Counted from the stretch's first letter, positions 49,764 to 59,698 are shown. The stretch: 64,000 nucleotides of DNA from Mesorhizobium xinjiangense (GCF_009749525.1 NZ_WOAC01000014.1:81122-145121), one strand, 5' to 3'. Translations and numbers: made by a program. The notes: generated from the sequence alone by a model not told the origin.

Positions 49764-50897
49764 CTATCCGTCCGCAGGCTCCTTGCTTGCCCTGCGACGC
49801 CGGTCGCCCGTGCGCGTCTGCACGATGCGCACGCGTTTGACACGGCGCGGATCCGCATCGAGCACGTGGAACTCGAATCCCGGAATCGGCTGGACGACCT
49901 CGCCGCGCGAGGGCACGCGGCCCAGCGCATTGAAGATCATGCCGCCAATCGTGTCGACGTCCTCGGCATGCTCATCCGCGGCAAAGGCCTTGCCGATCTC
50001 CTGGGCCACGTCGTCGATCTCCGCCTTTGCGTCGACCACGAAGACCCCGTCGCCGGTCTGGACGATGCGGGGCTGATCATCGTCGTCATGCTCGTCTTCG
50101 ATGTCGCCCACCACGACCTCGACAATATCCTCGAGCGACGCCAGGCCGTCGGTACCGCCATATTCGTCGATTACCAGGGCCATCTGGATGCGCGCGGCGC
50201 GCATGCGGTTCATGAGGTCGGAGGCGAGCATTGAGGGCGGCACGAAGAGCACGTTGCGCGTCAGGTTCAGCTCGCCGATCGTGCGGCCCAGATCGACATT
50301 GGCCAGGTTGAGCTCGCCAACCTTCTCCTGGCTTTTGCCCGAAGCCTTTTGCGTTGCCTTGTCGACCGTCTTGCCGGCAGCCTTTTGCGGGGCCTTGTCG
50401 GCGCTCCGCCTGGTGCTGCGGGCGCGCTTGATGTGTGCGGTCTTGGTGATATTGGCCACCACGTCGCGGATATGCACCATGCCGCGCGGGTCATCCAGGG
50501 TTTCCGAATAGACGGGCATGCGCGAATGGCCCGACTGCTCGAACAGTTTCAGCAGTTCACCCAGCGTGGTCGACAGATCGACCGCCTCGATGTCGGCGCG
50601 CGGCACCATGACGTCCTCGACCCGCACCTCGCGCAGCCTGAGAATGTTGTGCAGCATGGCGCGCTCGCCGGGCGAGAAGCTGGCACTGTCTTCTTCGCTC
50701 TCGGCAAGAGCATCGGCCAGGTCCTCGCGCAGGCTCGAACCGTTGCGCGTTCTGAAAAGATTGGCAATTCGCTGGAAGAGGGACGGCCCGCCATTGCGCT
50801 GCGGTCCCTCGGTACTCTGCCCGTCTTCCGTCTGCCCGGAAGCCGGGGCCTCGCCGCCGGTTTCGGGCGCAGCGGCGGATTGCGCATTGTCGTTCAT
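49764..50897 (-). CDS. CBS-domain protein CorC/HlyC type
   Basis: 377 residues, against about 290 for E. coli CorC. An N-terminal Gln/Gly/Pro-rich leader precedes two CBS domains (VEDVMVPRADIEAVDLSTTL, VLFVPPSMLASDLMNRMRAA) and the C-terminal transporter-associated domain (YGGTDGLASLEDIVEVVVGD). There is no membrane domain. Between the CBS units lies an unusual Lys/Ala-rich insert (about 155-192) with two similar units, APQKAAGKTVDK and ATQKASGKSQEK. Family members are linked to Mg/Co resistance and membrane integrity. It is 10 bp downstream of ybeY. Confidence 0.9.
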   Translation of the reverse strand: MNDNAQSAAAPETGGEAPASGQTEDGQSTEGPQRNGGPSLFQRIANLFRTRNGSSLREDLADALAESEEDSASFSPGERAMLHNILRLREVRVEDVMVPRADIEAVDLSTTLGELLKLFEQSGHSRMPVYSETLDDPRGMVHIRDVVANITKTAHIKRARSTRRSADKAPQKAAGKTVDKATQKASGKSQEKVGELNLANVDLGRTIGELNLTRNVLFVPPSMLASDLMNRMRAARIQMALVIDEYGGTDGLASLEDIVEVVVGDIEDEHDDDDQPRIVQTGDGVFVVDAKAEIDDVAQEIGKAFAADEHAEDVDTIGGMIFNALGRVPSRGEVVQPIPGFEFHVLDADPRRVKRVRIVQTRTGDRRRRASKEPADG

Positions 50898-50907
50898 CGT
50901 CGTCCGG

Positions 50908-51432
50908 TCAATTGTTCTCGTCAGTTACCGCATAAGGGTCGGCAATGGCAAGCGCTGCCAGTATGGATCGCTCAGCCTCCTCCATTGTCTCCGCCTCCGC
51001 GTCATTTTCGTGATCATAGCCCACAAGATGAAGAAATCCGTGGACGATCAGATGTGTCAGATGGTGATCGAGGGGCTTTCCTTCCAGATCGGCCTCGTTG
51101 CGGACGGTCTCGCTTGCCAACACGATGTCGCCAAGCATGGGCGGCACCTCGCCCTGCCCGGTGCTTGGAAAGGCGGGAAACGACAGGACGTTCGTCGCCT
51201 TGTCCTTGCCGCGCCATTCGGCATTGAGGGCACGGATTTGTGCATCGTCGGCAAACAGTACGCCGAGTTCGACCGGCCGATCGATCTTCAGCCCGAGGAC
51301 CGATATCGCCGCCGCCACGGCCGTCTCGGTCAGGCCGCGCAATGTCGTCTCGTCCGGCCAGTCGCCCGCCTCGACCGCAATGTCGATTTCCACGCCGGCC
51401 GCGGATGCCGGCCGCTCTGCGCCTTGGTTCAA
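50908..51432 (-). CDS. ybeY: Endoribonuclease YbeY
   Basis: 174 residues. The zinc site [20 protein letters not shown] is the invariant HGxLHLxGYDH motif. YbeY processes 16S rRNA and takes part in ribosome quality control. A TTG at 51432 overlaps the phoH stop (TTGA), with GAGGA upstream; a GTG at 51393 would give a shorter N-terminus nearer to E. coli. It belongs to the miaB-phoH-ybeY-corC run. Confidence 0.94.
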   Translation of the reverse strand: MNQGAERPASAAGVEIDIAVEAGDWPDETTLRGLTETAVAAAISVLGLKIDRPVELGVLFADDAQIRALNAEWRGKDKATNVLSFPAFPSTGQGEVPPMLGDIVLASETVRNEADLEGKPLDHHLTHLIVHGFLHLVGYDHENDAEAETMEEAERSILAALAIADPYAVTDENN

Positions 51433-52466
51433 ACGGATTCCTCGCCCTTGCCGGCCATGCCTACGCGATCATAGGCCCGCACGATCGCCGCAACCAGCGG
51501 GTGACGCACGACATCCTGATCCTCGAAGCGCACCGTGACGATGCCGGGCACGCCGTCCAGCACGTGCAGCGCCTCGACAAGGCCGGAACGCGTGTTGGCC
51601 GGCAGGTCGATCTGGCTCGGATCGCCGGTGACGATCATGCGTGCATTTTCGCCGAGCCGGGTCAGGAACATCTTCATCTGCATGGAGGATGTGTTCTGCG
51701 CCTCGTCCAGGATGACGACGGCATGGGCCAGCGTGCGGCCGCGCATGAAGGCAAGCGGCGCGATCTCGATGACGCCTGCGGCAAGCGCCCGTTCGACCTT
51801 GTCGGCCGGCATCATGTCGTAAAGCGCATCGTAGAGCGGGCGCAGGTAGGGATCGACCTTCTCCTTCATGTCGCCGGGCAGGAAGCCCAGCCGTTCGCCC
51901 GCCTCCACGGCCGGGCGCGACAGGATCACCCGCTCCACCAGCCCGCGTTCGAGCATCATCGCCGCATAGGCGACGGCCAGGTAGGTCTTGCCGGTACCGG
52001 CCGGGCCGATGCCGAACACCAGGTCGGCACGCTCGAGCGCGCGCATATAGGCGTCCTGGTTGGGCGTGCGCGCATAGATGGTGCGCTTGCGGGTGGCGAT
52101 CTGGGCAGCGGCCATCTTGCCCTTCTTTTCCAGTGTCGGCAGCGTCAGCTGATCGTCGGCGGCAATCGCCATGCGGATGGCGCCGTCGACATCCGACGGC
52201 GAGAGCTCCGCGCCCTGCTGCGCCATCGCATAGAGATGGTCGAGGGCGCGCCGGGCCTGTTCGGCCGTCACCGCGCTTCCCTTGATGGAAAGCTGGTTGC
52301 CCTTGGAGCGAATGTCGACACCCAGTTGCTGCTCGAGCCTGGCCAGGTTCTCGTCGAACTGGCCGTAGAGAACGCCGGCATGCTTGTTGTTGTCGAAGGT
52401 GAGCACGATGTGGGCCATGTCGGAGGCCCCGGTGGGGGTAGTCTTGAGCTGTGCTGCAGCGGTCAA
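51429..52466 (-). CDS. PhoH-family ATPase
   Basis: 345 residues. An N-terminal KH-like region precedes the P-loop domain with [20 protein letters not shown] (Walker A), [20 protein letters not shown] (Walker B) and [14 protein letters not shown]. PhoH proteins are RNA-linked ATPases (YbeZ) that work with YbeY. Its stop overlaps the ybeY start by 4 bases, which supports a joint role. It lies 30 bp after miaB. Confidence 0.94.
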   Translation of the reverse strand: MTAAAQLKTTPTGASDMAHIVLTFDNNKHAGVLYGQFDENLARLEQQLGVDIRSKGNQLSIKGSAVTAEQARRALDHLYAMAQQGAELSPSDVDGAIRMAIAADDQLTLPTLEKKGKMAAAQIATRKRTIYARTPNQDAYMRALERADLVFGIGPAGTGKTYLAVAYAAMMLERGLVERVILSRPAVEAGERLGFLPGDMKEKVDPYLRPLYDALYDMMPADKVERALAAGVIEIAPLAFMRGRTLAHAVVILDEAQNTSSMQMKMFLTRLGENARMIVTGDPSQIDLPANTRSGLVEALHVLDGVPGIVTVRFEDQDVVRHPLVAAIVRAYDRVGMAGKGEESV

Positions 52467-52496
52467 CCGATTCTCCTGCGATACCCCTGCCCTTGC

Positions 52497-53897
52497 CTAC
52501 ATCGCTTCGGCAAAGAGGCTGTTTGCCCCTGTTCGCGTGATTCGAACATCTACAATGTCGCCTATTTCGCCGGCCTTTTCATCAAGAATCACCGGCATGA
52601 GCCAAGGCGAGCGGCCGACCCACTGGCCGGGCGCGCGGCCCGGCTTCTCGATCAGCACATCGCTCTTGCGCCCGACGAGCCCGCGGGCGAAGGCCTGCTG
52701 CTGCTCGGTCAGGAGAGCCTGGAGGCGCTGCAACCGTTCACCCTTGGCATCCTCGTCGACATGGCCGTCCATCTCGGCGCCCGGCGTGCCGGGCCTCGGT
52801 GAATATTTGAACGAGAATGCCTGCACGAATGTGACATCGCGCACGATCTGCATCGTCGCCTCGAAATCCGCCTCCGTCTCGCCGGGAAAGCCGACGATGA
52901 AATCGCCCGACAGCGCGATATCGGGCCGCGCCGCGCGGATGCGCTCGACAAGGCGCAAATAGTCGGCGGCGGTGTGGCGGCGGTTCATCGCCTTCAGGAT
53001 GCGGTCGGAGCCGGCCTGCACGGGCAGATGCAGATAGGGCATGAGGATGTCGAGATCGCGATGCGCCGCAATCAGCGCGTCGTCCATGTCGCGCGGATGG
53101 CTGGTGGTGTAGCGCAGACGCGCAATGCCGGGGATTTCGGCCAGCCGGAAGAGAAGCTCGCCGAGGCCCCATTGCCGTCCGTCCGGTCCTTCGCCGTGCC
53201 AGGCATTGACGTTCTGGCCCAGAAGCGTGATCTCGCGCACGCCGGATTCGGCCAGGCGCTCGGCCTCGGCAACGACCTGCGCCACCGGGCGCGAGACTTC
53301 CGAGCCGCGCGTATAGGGCACGACACAGAAGGTGCAGAACTTGTCGCAGCCTTCCTGGACGGTGAGAAAGGCCGTCACGCCGCGCCCGCGCACCGCCGCC
53401 GGCCTGGGCCGCGGAAGGTGCTCGAACTTGTCCTCGATCGCGTAGTCCGTCTCCAGCACCCTGCCGCCGGCACGCGCCTTGCGCACCGCGTCGGGCAGCC
53501 GGTGATAGGTCTGCGGGCCGATGACGATGTCGACCACCGGCGCGCGGCGCATGATCTCCTCACCCTCGGCCTGGGCGACGCAGCCGGCCACGCCGATCAC
53601 CGTCTCGCGGCCCGATTTGGCGCGTTCGGCCTTGAGCTGGCGAATGCGGCCGAGTTCGGAATAGACCTTTTCGGCCGCCTTCTCGCGGATGTGACAGGTG
53701 TTGAGCAGCACCAGATCGGCATTCTCGATCTCGTCCGTCGCGGCATAGCCGTCGGCCGCAAGCGCATCGGCCATGCGCTGCGAATCGTAGACGTTCATCT
53801 GGCAGCCATAGGTCTTCACGAAGACCTTCTTTTGCCGTTCGCCCGACACCGTGTTTTCAGCGGCGTCGATCACGCCTGCATCCTGCATGTTCGTCAT
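52497..53897 (-). CDS. miaB: tRNA-2-methylthio-N6-dimethylallyladenosine synthase
   Basis: 466 residues. The N-terminal methylthiotransferase domain begins [20 protein letters not shown] with its three cluster Cys residues. The radical SAM motif is [16 protein letters not shown] (CxxxCxxC), and a C-terminal TRAM domain is present ([20 protein letters not shown]). It adds the methylthio group at A37 of tRNAs. It starts the miaB-phoH-ybeY-corC operon. Confidence 0.96.
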   Translation of the reverse strand: MTNMQDAGVIDAAENTVSGERQKKVFVKTYGCQMNVYDSQRMADALAADGYAATDEIENADLVLLNTCHIREKAAEKVYSELGRIRQLKAERAKSGRETVIGVAGCVAQAEGEEIMRRAPVVDIVIGPQTYHRLPDAVRKARAGGRVLETDYAIEDKFEHLPRPRPAAVRGRGVTAFLTVQEGCDKFCTFCVVPYTRGSEVSRPVAQVVAEAERLAESGVREITLLGQNVNAWHGEGPDGRQWGLGELLFRLAEIPGIARLRYTTSHPRDMDDALIAAHRDLDILMPYLHLPVQAGSDRILKAMNRRHTAADYLRLVERIRAARPDIALSGDFIVGFPGETEADFEATMQIVRDVTFVQAFSFKYSPRPGTPGAEMDGHVDEDAKGERLQRLQALLTEQQQAFARGLVGRKSDVLIEKPGRAPGQWVGRSPWLMPVILDEKAGEIGDIVDVRITRTGANSLFAEAM

Positions 53898-53954
53898 GGC
53901 CGTCCACTTAGCGTTTTTTGATGCAAATGGACAGGGGGGAGCCTTGCGACAAAA

Positions 53955-53988
53955 GAAGAACCGCGCCCCGGGAAGAGCGCGGTTCTTC
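53955..53988 (-). terminator. Intrinsic terminator downstream of the chemoreceptor gene
   Basis: A 12-bp perfect stem GAAGAACCGCGC / GCGCGGTTCTTC with a 10-base loop. On the minus strand it is followed by a short T-rich run. It starts 30 bp after the mcp stop and separates it from the miaB operon. Confidence 0.85.
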
Positions 53989-54017
53989 TACAGTCATCGA
54001 AGACGTGGGGGCGGAGG

Positions 54018-55955
54018 TCAGAATTCCTCCCAGCCGTCTTCGTCGACCTGCGTCCTTTCGACGGCGGACTGGCCGCGCCCGCCGACCGTCTTGAGCTGGG
54101 CGACGGGCGCGCTCGCCCTTGCCACCGGCGCCGTCATGCGGGCCGACGCGGCGTGCTGGTCGGCCGACGCGTTCAGCCTGAAGCGGGCGATCAGCGTGGC
54201 CAGTTGCTCGGCCTCGCGGGCCAGCGAATGGCTCGCCGCCGTCGACTGCTCGACCATTGCCGCGTTCTGCTGCGTCACCTGGTCCATCTGGTTGACCGCC
54301 ACATTGACTTCGCCGAGCGCCGTCGACTGATCCTGCGCCGAAGACGCGATCGCGGTCACCAGATCCGACATCTCGGTCACCTGGGTGACGATCTGGTCGA
54401 GCACCTCGCCCGTCTGACCGACAAGGCCGACGCCCTGGTTGACCTGCTCCGTCGAGGTCGAGATCAGCGCCTTGATCTCCTTGGCCGCTTCGGCCGAGCG
54501 CTGGGCGAGCGCGCGCACCTCCTGGGCCACGACTGCAAAGCCCTTGCCCGCCTCGCCGGCGCGCGCCGCCTCGACGCCGGCATTGAGCGCCAGAAGGTTG
54601 GTCTGGAAGGCGATCTCGTCGATGACGCCGATGATCTGGCCGATCTCCTCCGACGACTTCTCGATCTTGGCCATGGCGTCGACCGCCTCGCGCACCACGG
54701 CGCCGGACTTCTCCGCCCCGCCGCGCGCAGCACCGGCAACCTGCTCGGCCTCGCGGGCGCCGGTCGCCGTCTTCTTCACCGTCGAGGTGATCTGGTCGAG
54801 CGCGGCCGCCGTCTCCTCCAGGCTCGCCGCCTGCTGCTCGGTGCGCCGCGATAGGTCGTCGGCCGCCTGGCTGATCTCCCCGGTGCCGGTGCGCATGGCG
54901 CCGATCGCACCGGAAACCGTGGCCATCGTCTCTTCGAGCTGGCCCATGGCGCTGTTGAAGTCGGCCTTGAGCTGCGCCGTCTTGGGCGCGAACTCCGCCG
55001 CGATGCGGTAGGAGAGATCCCCCTTGGCGAGCGCCGCAAGCCCTTCGGCCAGAGCGGTCACCGCGACCTGGTCCTCCCTGGCCGCCTTGGCCTTGTCGGC
55101 CTCGGTGCGCTCCCGGTCGGCTTCCGCCCCCTCGCGCAATTCCACCGCATGCGCCTCGACGCGCAGCTTCTCGATCGCCGCGTCCTTGAACACCTGGACG
55201 GCCTGCGCCATTTCGCCGATCTCGTCGCCGCGGCCCGTCGCCGGAACCTCGACTTCGTTGTCGCCCGAGGCAAGGCGCCCCATGGCCGCCGTCAGGGCGC
55301 TCACCGGCGCGGCAATCATGCGGGCAAGCATGAAGCCGAGCGCAGCGGCCAGAAGCACCGACAGAACGAGGCCGGCATAGAGCGCGACGGCGGCCTGCGA
55401 AACGGCGCCTGCGAGCGCGGACGCCTGCACGGCGTTCTCCTTGACCTCGGAGCTCGAGATGGCATCGATGCCGTCTTCGATGGGGGCGATCAATGAATCC
55501 GCGCTGCCGCTCGGCCCGACCATCTCCACCGCCTTGAAGCGGGAGATGGGATCGGCGGCAAGCTTCATGCCGGCGTCGATGACCTCGGCGCGGTAGATGT
55601 CATAGTCGGCAACGATGCGCTCGACATCCGCCTGACGCTGCGGATTGACCGCCAAAAGGCCGCGCAATTCGGCCAGGCTGTTGCGCATCGTGGCCTCGTG
55701 ATGCTCGATCCGCTCGAGATAGTAGGGGTCCTGCGAGAGCAGGTAGCCGCGATAGGAGTTCTCCACCCGGGCCAGTCCCATCCGCGCATTCAGCGCCGCT
55801 CCGGCGGCTTCCTTCGAGATTTCGGCCGTGGCCTGGGCCCGGTCGATGCGTGACAGGTTCCATAGCGCCGCGGAGCTCATGGCCACGATGATGGCGACGA
55901 CCGCCACGAAGGCCCCGGCCAGCTTGGCCGATATTTTGACGTTGTTGAGAGACAA
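54018..55955 (-). CDS. Methyl-accepting chemotaxis protein
   Basis: 645 residues. Membrane helices are near 12-33 and 190-213 and flank a periplasmic four-helix-bundle sensor. A HAMP domain follows, then a second HAMP-like segment ([20 protein letters not shown]) and the signalling hairpin with [20 protein letters not shown]. The C-terminus ends DEDGWEEF, which resembles the WxxF tether for CheR/CheB. No che genes are nearby, so it works with a chemotaxis system encoded elsewhere. The ligand is unknown. Confidence 0.93.
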   Translation of the reverse strand: MSLNNVKISAKLAGAFVAVVAIIVAMSSAALWNLSRIDRAQATAEISKEAAGAALNARMGLARVENSYRGYLLSQDPYYLERIEHHEATMRNSLAELRGLLAVNPQRQADVERIVADYDIYRAEVIDAGMKLAADPISRFKAVEMVGPSGSADSLIAPIEDGIDAISSSEVKENAVQASALAGAVSQAAVALYAGLVLSVLLAAALGFMLARMIAAPVSALTAAMGRLASGDNEVEVPATGRGDEIGEMAQAVQVFKDAAIEKLRVEAHAVELREGAEADRERTEADKAKAAREDQVAVTALAEGLAALAKGDLSYRIAAEFAPKTAQLKADFNSAMGQLEETMATVSGAIGAMRTGTGEISQAADDLSRRTEQQAASLEETAAALDQITSTVKKTATGAREAEQVAGAARGGAEKSGAVVREAVDAMAKIEKSSEEIGQIIGVIDEIAFQTNLLALNAGVEAARAGEAGKGFAVVAQEVRALAQRSAEAAKEIKALISTSTEQVNQGVGLVGQTGEVLDQIVTQVTEMSDLVTAIASSAQDQSTALGEVNVAVNQMDQVTQQNAAMVEQSTAASHSLAREAEQLATLIARFRLNASADQHAASARMTAPVARASAPVAQLKTVGGRGQSAVERTQVDEDGWEEF

Positions 55956-56195
55956 GACAGACCTCGCGATTCACATTGGAGCAAGCTCCGTCCCGCGTTG
56001 CCTGAGACGGACTGCGCTGACTGGATAACGGGAGACTGCCGACCATGGCCCGGTTGCCCGCGCTGATCACCGCGCGCGCTCTTGTTCTTATGGGACCATC
56101 GGCAATTCGATTAGAATTTGCGACAAAACACGGCTACGGCCTGGCGATGAATTTAGCGTTAACACAACCGGGAGGTGGCGATGCCAGGCATGCCG

Positions 56196-56250
56196 TCTGG
56201 CGCGCATATCTTTGCTTCAAACGATTCCGTTGGAGCGGGACATGTTCTAA
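56196..56250. repeat. Rearranged repeat, copy D
   Basis: TGGCGCGCATATCTTTGCTT is the reverse complement of the left arm of copy A and is fused to the start of the right arm (CAAACGATTCCGTTGGAGCG, then GGACATGTTCTAA). The middle has been lost, so this is a deleted or recombined copy. It lies in the 359-bp mcp-mbfA spacer, which otherwise holds only the ICE box and no gene. Confidence 0.65.
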
Positions 56251-56281
56251 GCGCATTGCAATCGCAACTTCGATACCGTAG

Positions 56282-56298
56282 TTTAGAATTATTCTAAA
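56282..56298. promoter_or_regulatory. ICE box (Irr operator) of mbfA
   Basis: A perfect 17-bp dyad, TTTAGAA-TTA-TTCTAAA, 16 bp upstream of the mbfA start. This fits the iron control element bound by Irr in rhizobia (TTTAGAA-N3-TTCTAAA type). irr itself is in this window at 26552-26974. Repression of mbfA by Irr in low iron is established in Agrobacterium and Bradyrhizobium; here it is inferred. Confidence 0.85.
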
Positions 56299-56314
56299 CA
56301 GGAACGATGAACCC

Positions 56315-57298
56315 ATGTTGTCCCGTGTCTTCGGCTTCGGCCGCCGCACCTTCGCCTCTTTGTCCGAGCAGGAAATCCTCGCTCTCGCCATCGCGTCGGA
56401 AGAAGATGACGGGCGGATATACCGTGCCTATGCCGATGCGCTGAGCGAAGAGTTTCCCCATTCGGCGGCCGTCTTCGAGGCGATGGCGGAGGAAGAAGAT
56501 AGCCATCGCGCCGCCCTGATCGAGCTCCATCGCAAGCGGTTCGGCGAGCGCATTCCGCTCATTCGCCGCGACCATGTGAAGGGGTTTTACGAACGCAAGC
56601 CCGACTGGCTGGTGCGCCCGCTGGGAATCGATCACGTGCGCCGCCAGGCCGAAGCCATGGAACGCCAGTCGCAGCGCTTTTACGACGAGGCGGCCAAGCG
56701 CACCACCGACGCTTCGACGCGCAAGCTTTTGGGCGATCTTGCAGCCGCCGAGATCGAGCACGAGAGCCTAGCGCAGCGTCTGCAGGAAAAGCACGTGCCC
56801 AAGAAGGTGCGGACGGAGGAGACGACGGCCGAGCGGCGGCAGTTCATCCTTACCTATGTGCAACCAGGCCTGGCCGGCCTGATGGACGGCTCGGTCTCGA
56901 CACTGGCGCCGATTTTTGCCGCCGCCTTCGCCACGCACGATACGTGGAACACCTTTCTGGTCGGGCTCGCCGCCTCGATCGGCGCGGGCATTTCGATGGG
57001 CTTCACCGAGGTCGCTTCCGACGACGGCAGGATCTCCGGGCGCGGCTCGCCGATCAAGCGCGGGCTGACGACCGGCATCATGACGGCGCTCGGCGGGCTC
57101 GGCCATGCCCTGCCCTATCTCATCCCCGATTTCCGCACCGCGACGACGGTCGCGGTCATCGTGGTCTTCTTCGAGTTGTGGGCCATCGCCTTCATCCAGA
57201 ACCGCTACATGGAGACACCATTCTGGCGCGCCACGCTCCAGGTGGTGCTGGGCGGGGCGCTGGTCTTCGGCGCCGGGGTGCTGATCGGCAATGCGTGA
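56315..57298 (+). CDS. mbfA: Membrane-bound ferritin-like iron exporter MbfA
   Basis: 327 residues. The N-terminal 165 or so are a ferritin-like (rubrerythrin) domain with iron-ligand pairs in ASEEDDGRIYRAYAD, AEEEDSHRAALIELH and AEIEHESLAQRL. The C-terminal part is a VIT1/CCC1-like membrane domain (GLAGLMDGSVSTLAPIFAAA, GLAASIGAGISMGFTEVASD). MbfA exports iron and protects against iron and peroxide stress. An ICE box precedes it, and a repeat-rich region follows. Confidence 0.93.
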   Translation: MLSRVFGFGRRTFASLSEQEILALAIASEEDDGRIYRAYADALSEEFPHSAAVFEAMAEEEDSHRAALIELHRKRFGERIPLIRRDHVKGFYERKPDWLVRPLGIDHVRRQAEAMERQSQRFYDEAAKRTTDASTRKLLGDLAAAEIEHESLAQRLQEKHVPKKVRTEETTAERRQFILTYVQPGLAGLMDGSVSTLAPIFAAAFATHDTWNTFLVGLAASIGAGISMGFTEVASDDGRISGRGSPIKRGLTTGIMTALGGLGHALPYLIPDFRTATTVAVIVVFFELWAIAFIQNRYMETPFWRATLQVVLGGALVFGAGVLIGNA

Positions 57299-57299
57299 G

Positions 57300-57480
57300 A
57301 GGGAGGGAAATTGCTTCCTCCCCTTCAAGGGCAGAGCAATCGCATTTGCCCCCTCCACCATGAATGGAGGAGGATCCGCGGCGGCGCCACCGGCTCCTCC
57401 CCTGCGAAGCGGGGGAGGGGGACCGCCGAAGGCGGTGGAGGGGGTACAACGATCCATATGCGATTGCCATTCCCCTTGAT
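57300..57480. repeat. Nested inverted repeats downstream of mbfA
   Basis: CCCCCTCCACC (57349-57359) pairs with GGTGGAGGGGG (57434-57444). Inside it, CTCCCC...GGGGGAG at 57396-57416 forms a second hairpin. Further out, GCAATCGCA pairs with TGCGATTGC. This 180-bp nested palindrome is of a kind often seen in Rhizobiales intergenic DNA. It lies between convergent mbfA and the dehydratase gene. No gene is seen in it. Confidence 0.65.
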
Positions 57481-57528
57481 GGGAAGGGTTGGCCTGCGAG
57501 ATTGCCGGCCGGGACGACAGGGTCAAAT

Positions 57529-58515
57529 TCAAGCCGCAATCAGCCTGGCATAGGCGACGGGATCGACATTGCCGCCGGACAGCACCACCACGACGCATTT
57601 GCCCTCGATGTCGATCTCGCCCGATGAAAGCGCGGCCAGCCCGACGGCACCGCCGGGCTCGACGACCAGCTTGAGATGAAGCGCGGCATCGCGCATGGCC
57701 TGCGCCGTTGCCGCATCTGAAACGGCGATGGCGCCTGCCAGATGGCGCCGGTTGATCTCGAAGGTGATTTCGCCCGGCGACGGGGTCAGGATCGCATCGC
57801 AGATCGATGTGTGCCCGGGCTCGTTCGCCACGCGCCGGTCTGCCGCCAGCGAACGGCGTGTGTCGTCGAAACCTTCCGGCTCCACCGCCCAGACCGCGGT
57901 TTCGGTCAAGCGCGCCTTGACGGCAAGCGACAGGCCGGCAATCAGCCCGCCGCCGCCGCACGGCGCGACGACGATATCCAGCGCGGCGCCCAAGCGCTCC
58001 ATGTCCGCCAGGATCTCGAGGCCGAGCGTGCCCTGTCCGGCAATGATCGCCGGATCGTCGAAAGGCGGCACGAGGATGCGGCCTGCATCCATATAGGGCT
58101 TCACGACGGCCATGCGGTCGTCGGCGAAACGGTCGAAGCGGATGACGCTTGCGCCCATCGCCTCGACATTGGCGACCTTCACCTGCGGCGTGTCCGAGGG
58201 CATCGCGATCACCGCATCGACGTCGAACATTCCGGCCGCGGCCGCAACGCCCTGGGCATGATTGCCGGAGGAAAAGGCGACCACGCCACGCCCGCGCTCG
58301 TCAGGAGACAGTTGCGATATCCGATTATAGGCCCCTCGAAACTTGAACGACCCGGTGCGCTGCAGCACCTCCGGCTTGAACAGGATGCGGGCATTGAAAC
58401 GGTCATTGAGGGCCGGCGATTCGATCAGCGGCGTCCGGACGGCAAGACCCGCCAGGCGGTCGGCCGCCTTTTCAATATCCGCAACGCTTGGCGCGGACGC
58501 CTGATGCACCGTCAT
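57529..58515 (-). CDS. Threonine/serine dehydratase-like PLP enzyme
   Basis: 328 residues of fold-type II PLP enzymes: the Schiff-base Lys in GSFKFRGAYNRI, the AFSSGNHAQGVAAAAG loop, the phosphate cup CGGGGLIAGLSLAVK and VVLSGGNVDPV near the end. There is no C-terminal ACT domain, so it is the short catabolic type, either threonine dehydratase or serine racemase-like. The ATG at 58515 has GAGAGGG upstream. It is convergent with mbfA and has no operon partner. Confidence 0.88.
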   Translation of the reverse strand: MTVHQASAPSVADIEKAADRLAGLAVRTPLIESPALNDRFNARILFKPEVLQRTGSFKFRGAYNRISQLSPDERGRGVVAFSSGNHAQGVAAAAGMFDVDAVIAMPSDTPQVKVANVEAMGASVIRFDRFADDRMAVVKPYMDAGRILVPPFDDPAIIAGQGTLGLEILADMERLGAALDIVVAPCGGGGLIAGLSLAVKARLTETAVWAVEPEGFDDTRRSLAADRRVANEPGHTSICDAILTPSPGEITFEINRRHLAGAIAVSDAATAQAMRDAALHLKLVVEPGGAVGLAALSSGEIDIEGKCVVVVLSGGNVDPVAYARLIAA

Positions 58516-58646
58516 GGCCGGACCCTCTCTTCTCCTGTGCGCTAGAGCAAGCGAACGCGCGCTAGCAGTCGGCATTGTGCGCAACCGCGCCGACCTGGCC
58601 AGCAAATTCATGTCACGGTGACAATCGATGCCGGCCGGACAGCCCG

Positions 58647-58997
58647 TCAGGCCTCGTCGTGAACGGTCCGGCTGTCGTCCGGCGCCTCTGCGCGTTCATC
58701 GATCCCATAGTCTCGAACCACATGCGCGATCCGCAGCCGGTAGCCGGCAAAAATCCCGCCGCGTCCTGCCTTCTGGGCCTCGCGATGCTCGTCGGTGTTG
58801 CGCCAGGCCTTGACTGCCTCCTCGTCGCGCCAGAAGGACAGCGACAGGATGCGGCCCGGATCGTTGAGGCTCTGGAAGCGCTCGATCGAGATGAAGCCGT
58901 CGATCCCCTCGAGCAGGGGCCGCAGGTCGGCCGCGATATCCAGATAGGCCTCGCGGCGTCCCTTGGCCGGCTCGACTTCGAAGATTACGGCGATCAT
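58647..58997 (-). CDS. Antibiotic biosynthesis monooxygenase (ABM) domain protein
   Basis: 116 residues. The ABM ferredoxin-like fold has IAVIFEVEPAKGRREAYLDI, GFISIERFQSLNDPGRILSL and SFWRDEEAVKAWRNTDEHRE. The His/Trp pattern is typical of small cofactor-free oxygenases or heme-binding relatives. The ATG at 58997 shares one base with the NIPSNAP stop (TGATG) and has GGAGG five bases upstream, so the two are coupled. The substrate is unknown. Confidence 0.85.
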   Translation of the reverse strand: MIAVIFEVEPAKGRREAYLDIAADLRPLLEGIDGFISIERFQSLNDPGRILSLSFWRDEEAVKAWRNTDEHREAQKAGRGGIFAGYRLRIAHVVRDYGIDERAEAPDDSRTVHDEA

Positions 58998-59326
58998 CAC
59001 GTTCCTCCTTGTGCATGCGGGGCGGAAGCAAGCTTCAGGAAGATGCGGTCTTCCTTGAGGATGAAGCGCTCCTTGCGCGCGAATTCGTAATTCTCCCTGC
59101 CGAGCGGGTCGGAGGCAAGCCGGGCGCGATAGGCTTCATAGGCGGCCAGGCTGTCGATCGTATAGACTCCGTAGGCGGTCGTGGCGGAGCCTTCATGCGG
59201 GGCGAAATAGCCGATCAGGTCGGCGCCGCAGCGCGGGATGGCCTGGCCCCAATTGCGCGCATACTGTTCGAAGGCTTCGCGCTTGAAGGGGTCGATCTCG
59301 TAGCGAATGAAACAAGTCATGCTCAT
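58997..59326 (-). CDS. NIPSNAP family protein
   Basis: 109 residues, a dimeric alpha-beta barrel of the NIPSNAP type: [20 protein letters not shown], then [20 protein letters not shown] and [13 protein letters not shown] [13 protein letters not shown]. The ATG at 59326 has GGAG at 7 bases. It is coupled with the ABM gene; both folds are related, and such pairs often act together on small oxidisable substrates, which here is inference. An ArsR regulator gene lies upstream in divergent orientation, past the DUF1127 gene. Confidence 0.85.
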   Translation of the reverse strand: MSMTCFIRYEIDPFKREAFEQYARNWGQAIPRCGADLIGYFAPHEGSATTAYGVYTIDSLAAYEAYRARLASDPLGRENYEFARKERFILKEDRIFLKLASAPHAQGGT

Positions 59327-59410
59327 ATCGGTTCTCCGGGTTGGCGGTCAGCCATACTTTGGCGCAGGGCGAAACATGGCGTTGCAATTACTGGTACGAT
59401 GGTCAAAGGA

Positions 59411-59629
59411 TCATGCCTTGGTGGACCAGACGATCTTGGCGCATTCGCGCTCGACGTCGCGCCGCGTGAGCCCGATATCGTCGAGCAGCCGGTCATCGAG
59501 TTCGGCCAGCGCCTGGCGCTGCAGCCAACGGTCATAGGCCGAAGCGACGGCGATGCAGGCGCGACGAAACCGGCGCATCGTATCGGAGCGCGGCCGATGG
59601 ACGGCAAATGGCAGGCTTTTGACGGTCAT
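59411..59629 (-). CDS. DUF1127 domain small protein
   Basis: 72 residues, basic, ending in the DUF1127 motif ALAELDDRLLDDIGLTRRDV. Small arginine-rich proteins of this family in alphaproteobacteria bind RNA or act in phosphate and stress responses. The ATG at 59629 has GGGAG at 6 bases, while the ATG at 59635 is too close to it. The frame extends far upstream, but only this part is family-like. It is divergent from the ArsR gene. Confidence 0.82.
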   Translation of the reverse strand: MTVKSLPFAVHRPRSDTMRRFRRACIAVASAYDRWLQRQALAELDDRLLDDIGLTRRDVERECAKIVWSTKA

Positions 59630-59698
59630 GGTCATCTCCCTTTGGCCGCTCCGATCATAACCGTTGCATGACAACAATGCTTCGACTAAGATCAAACC

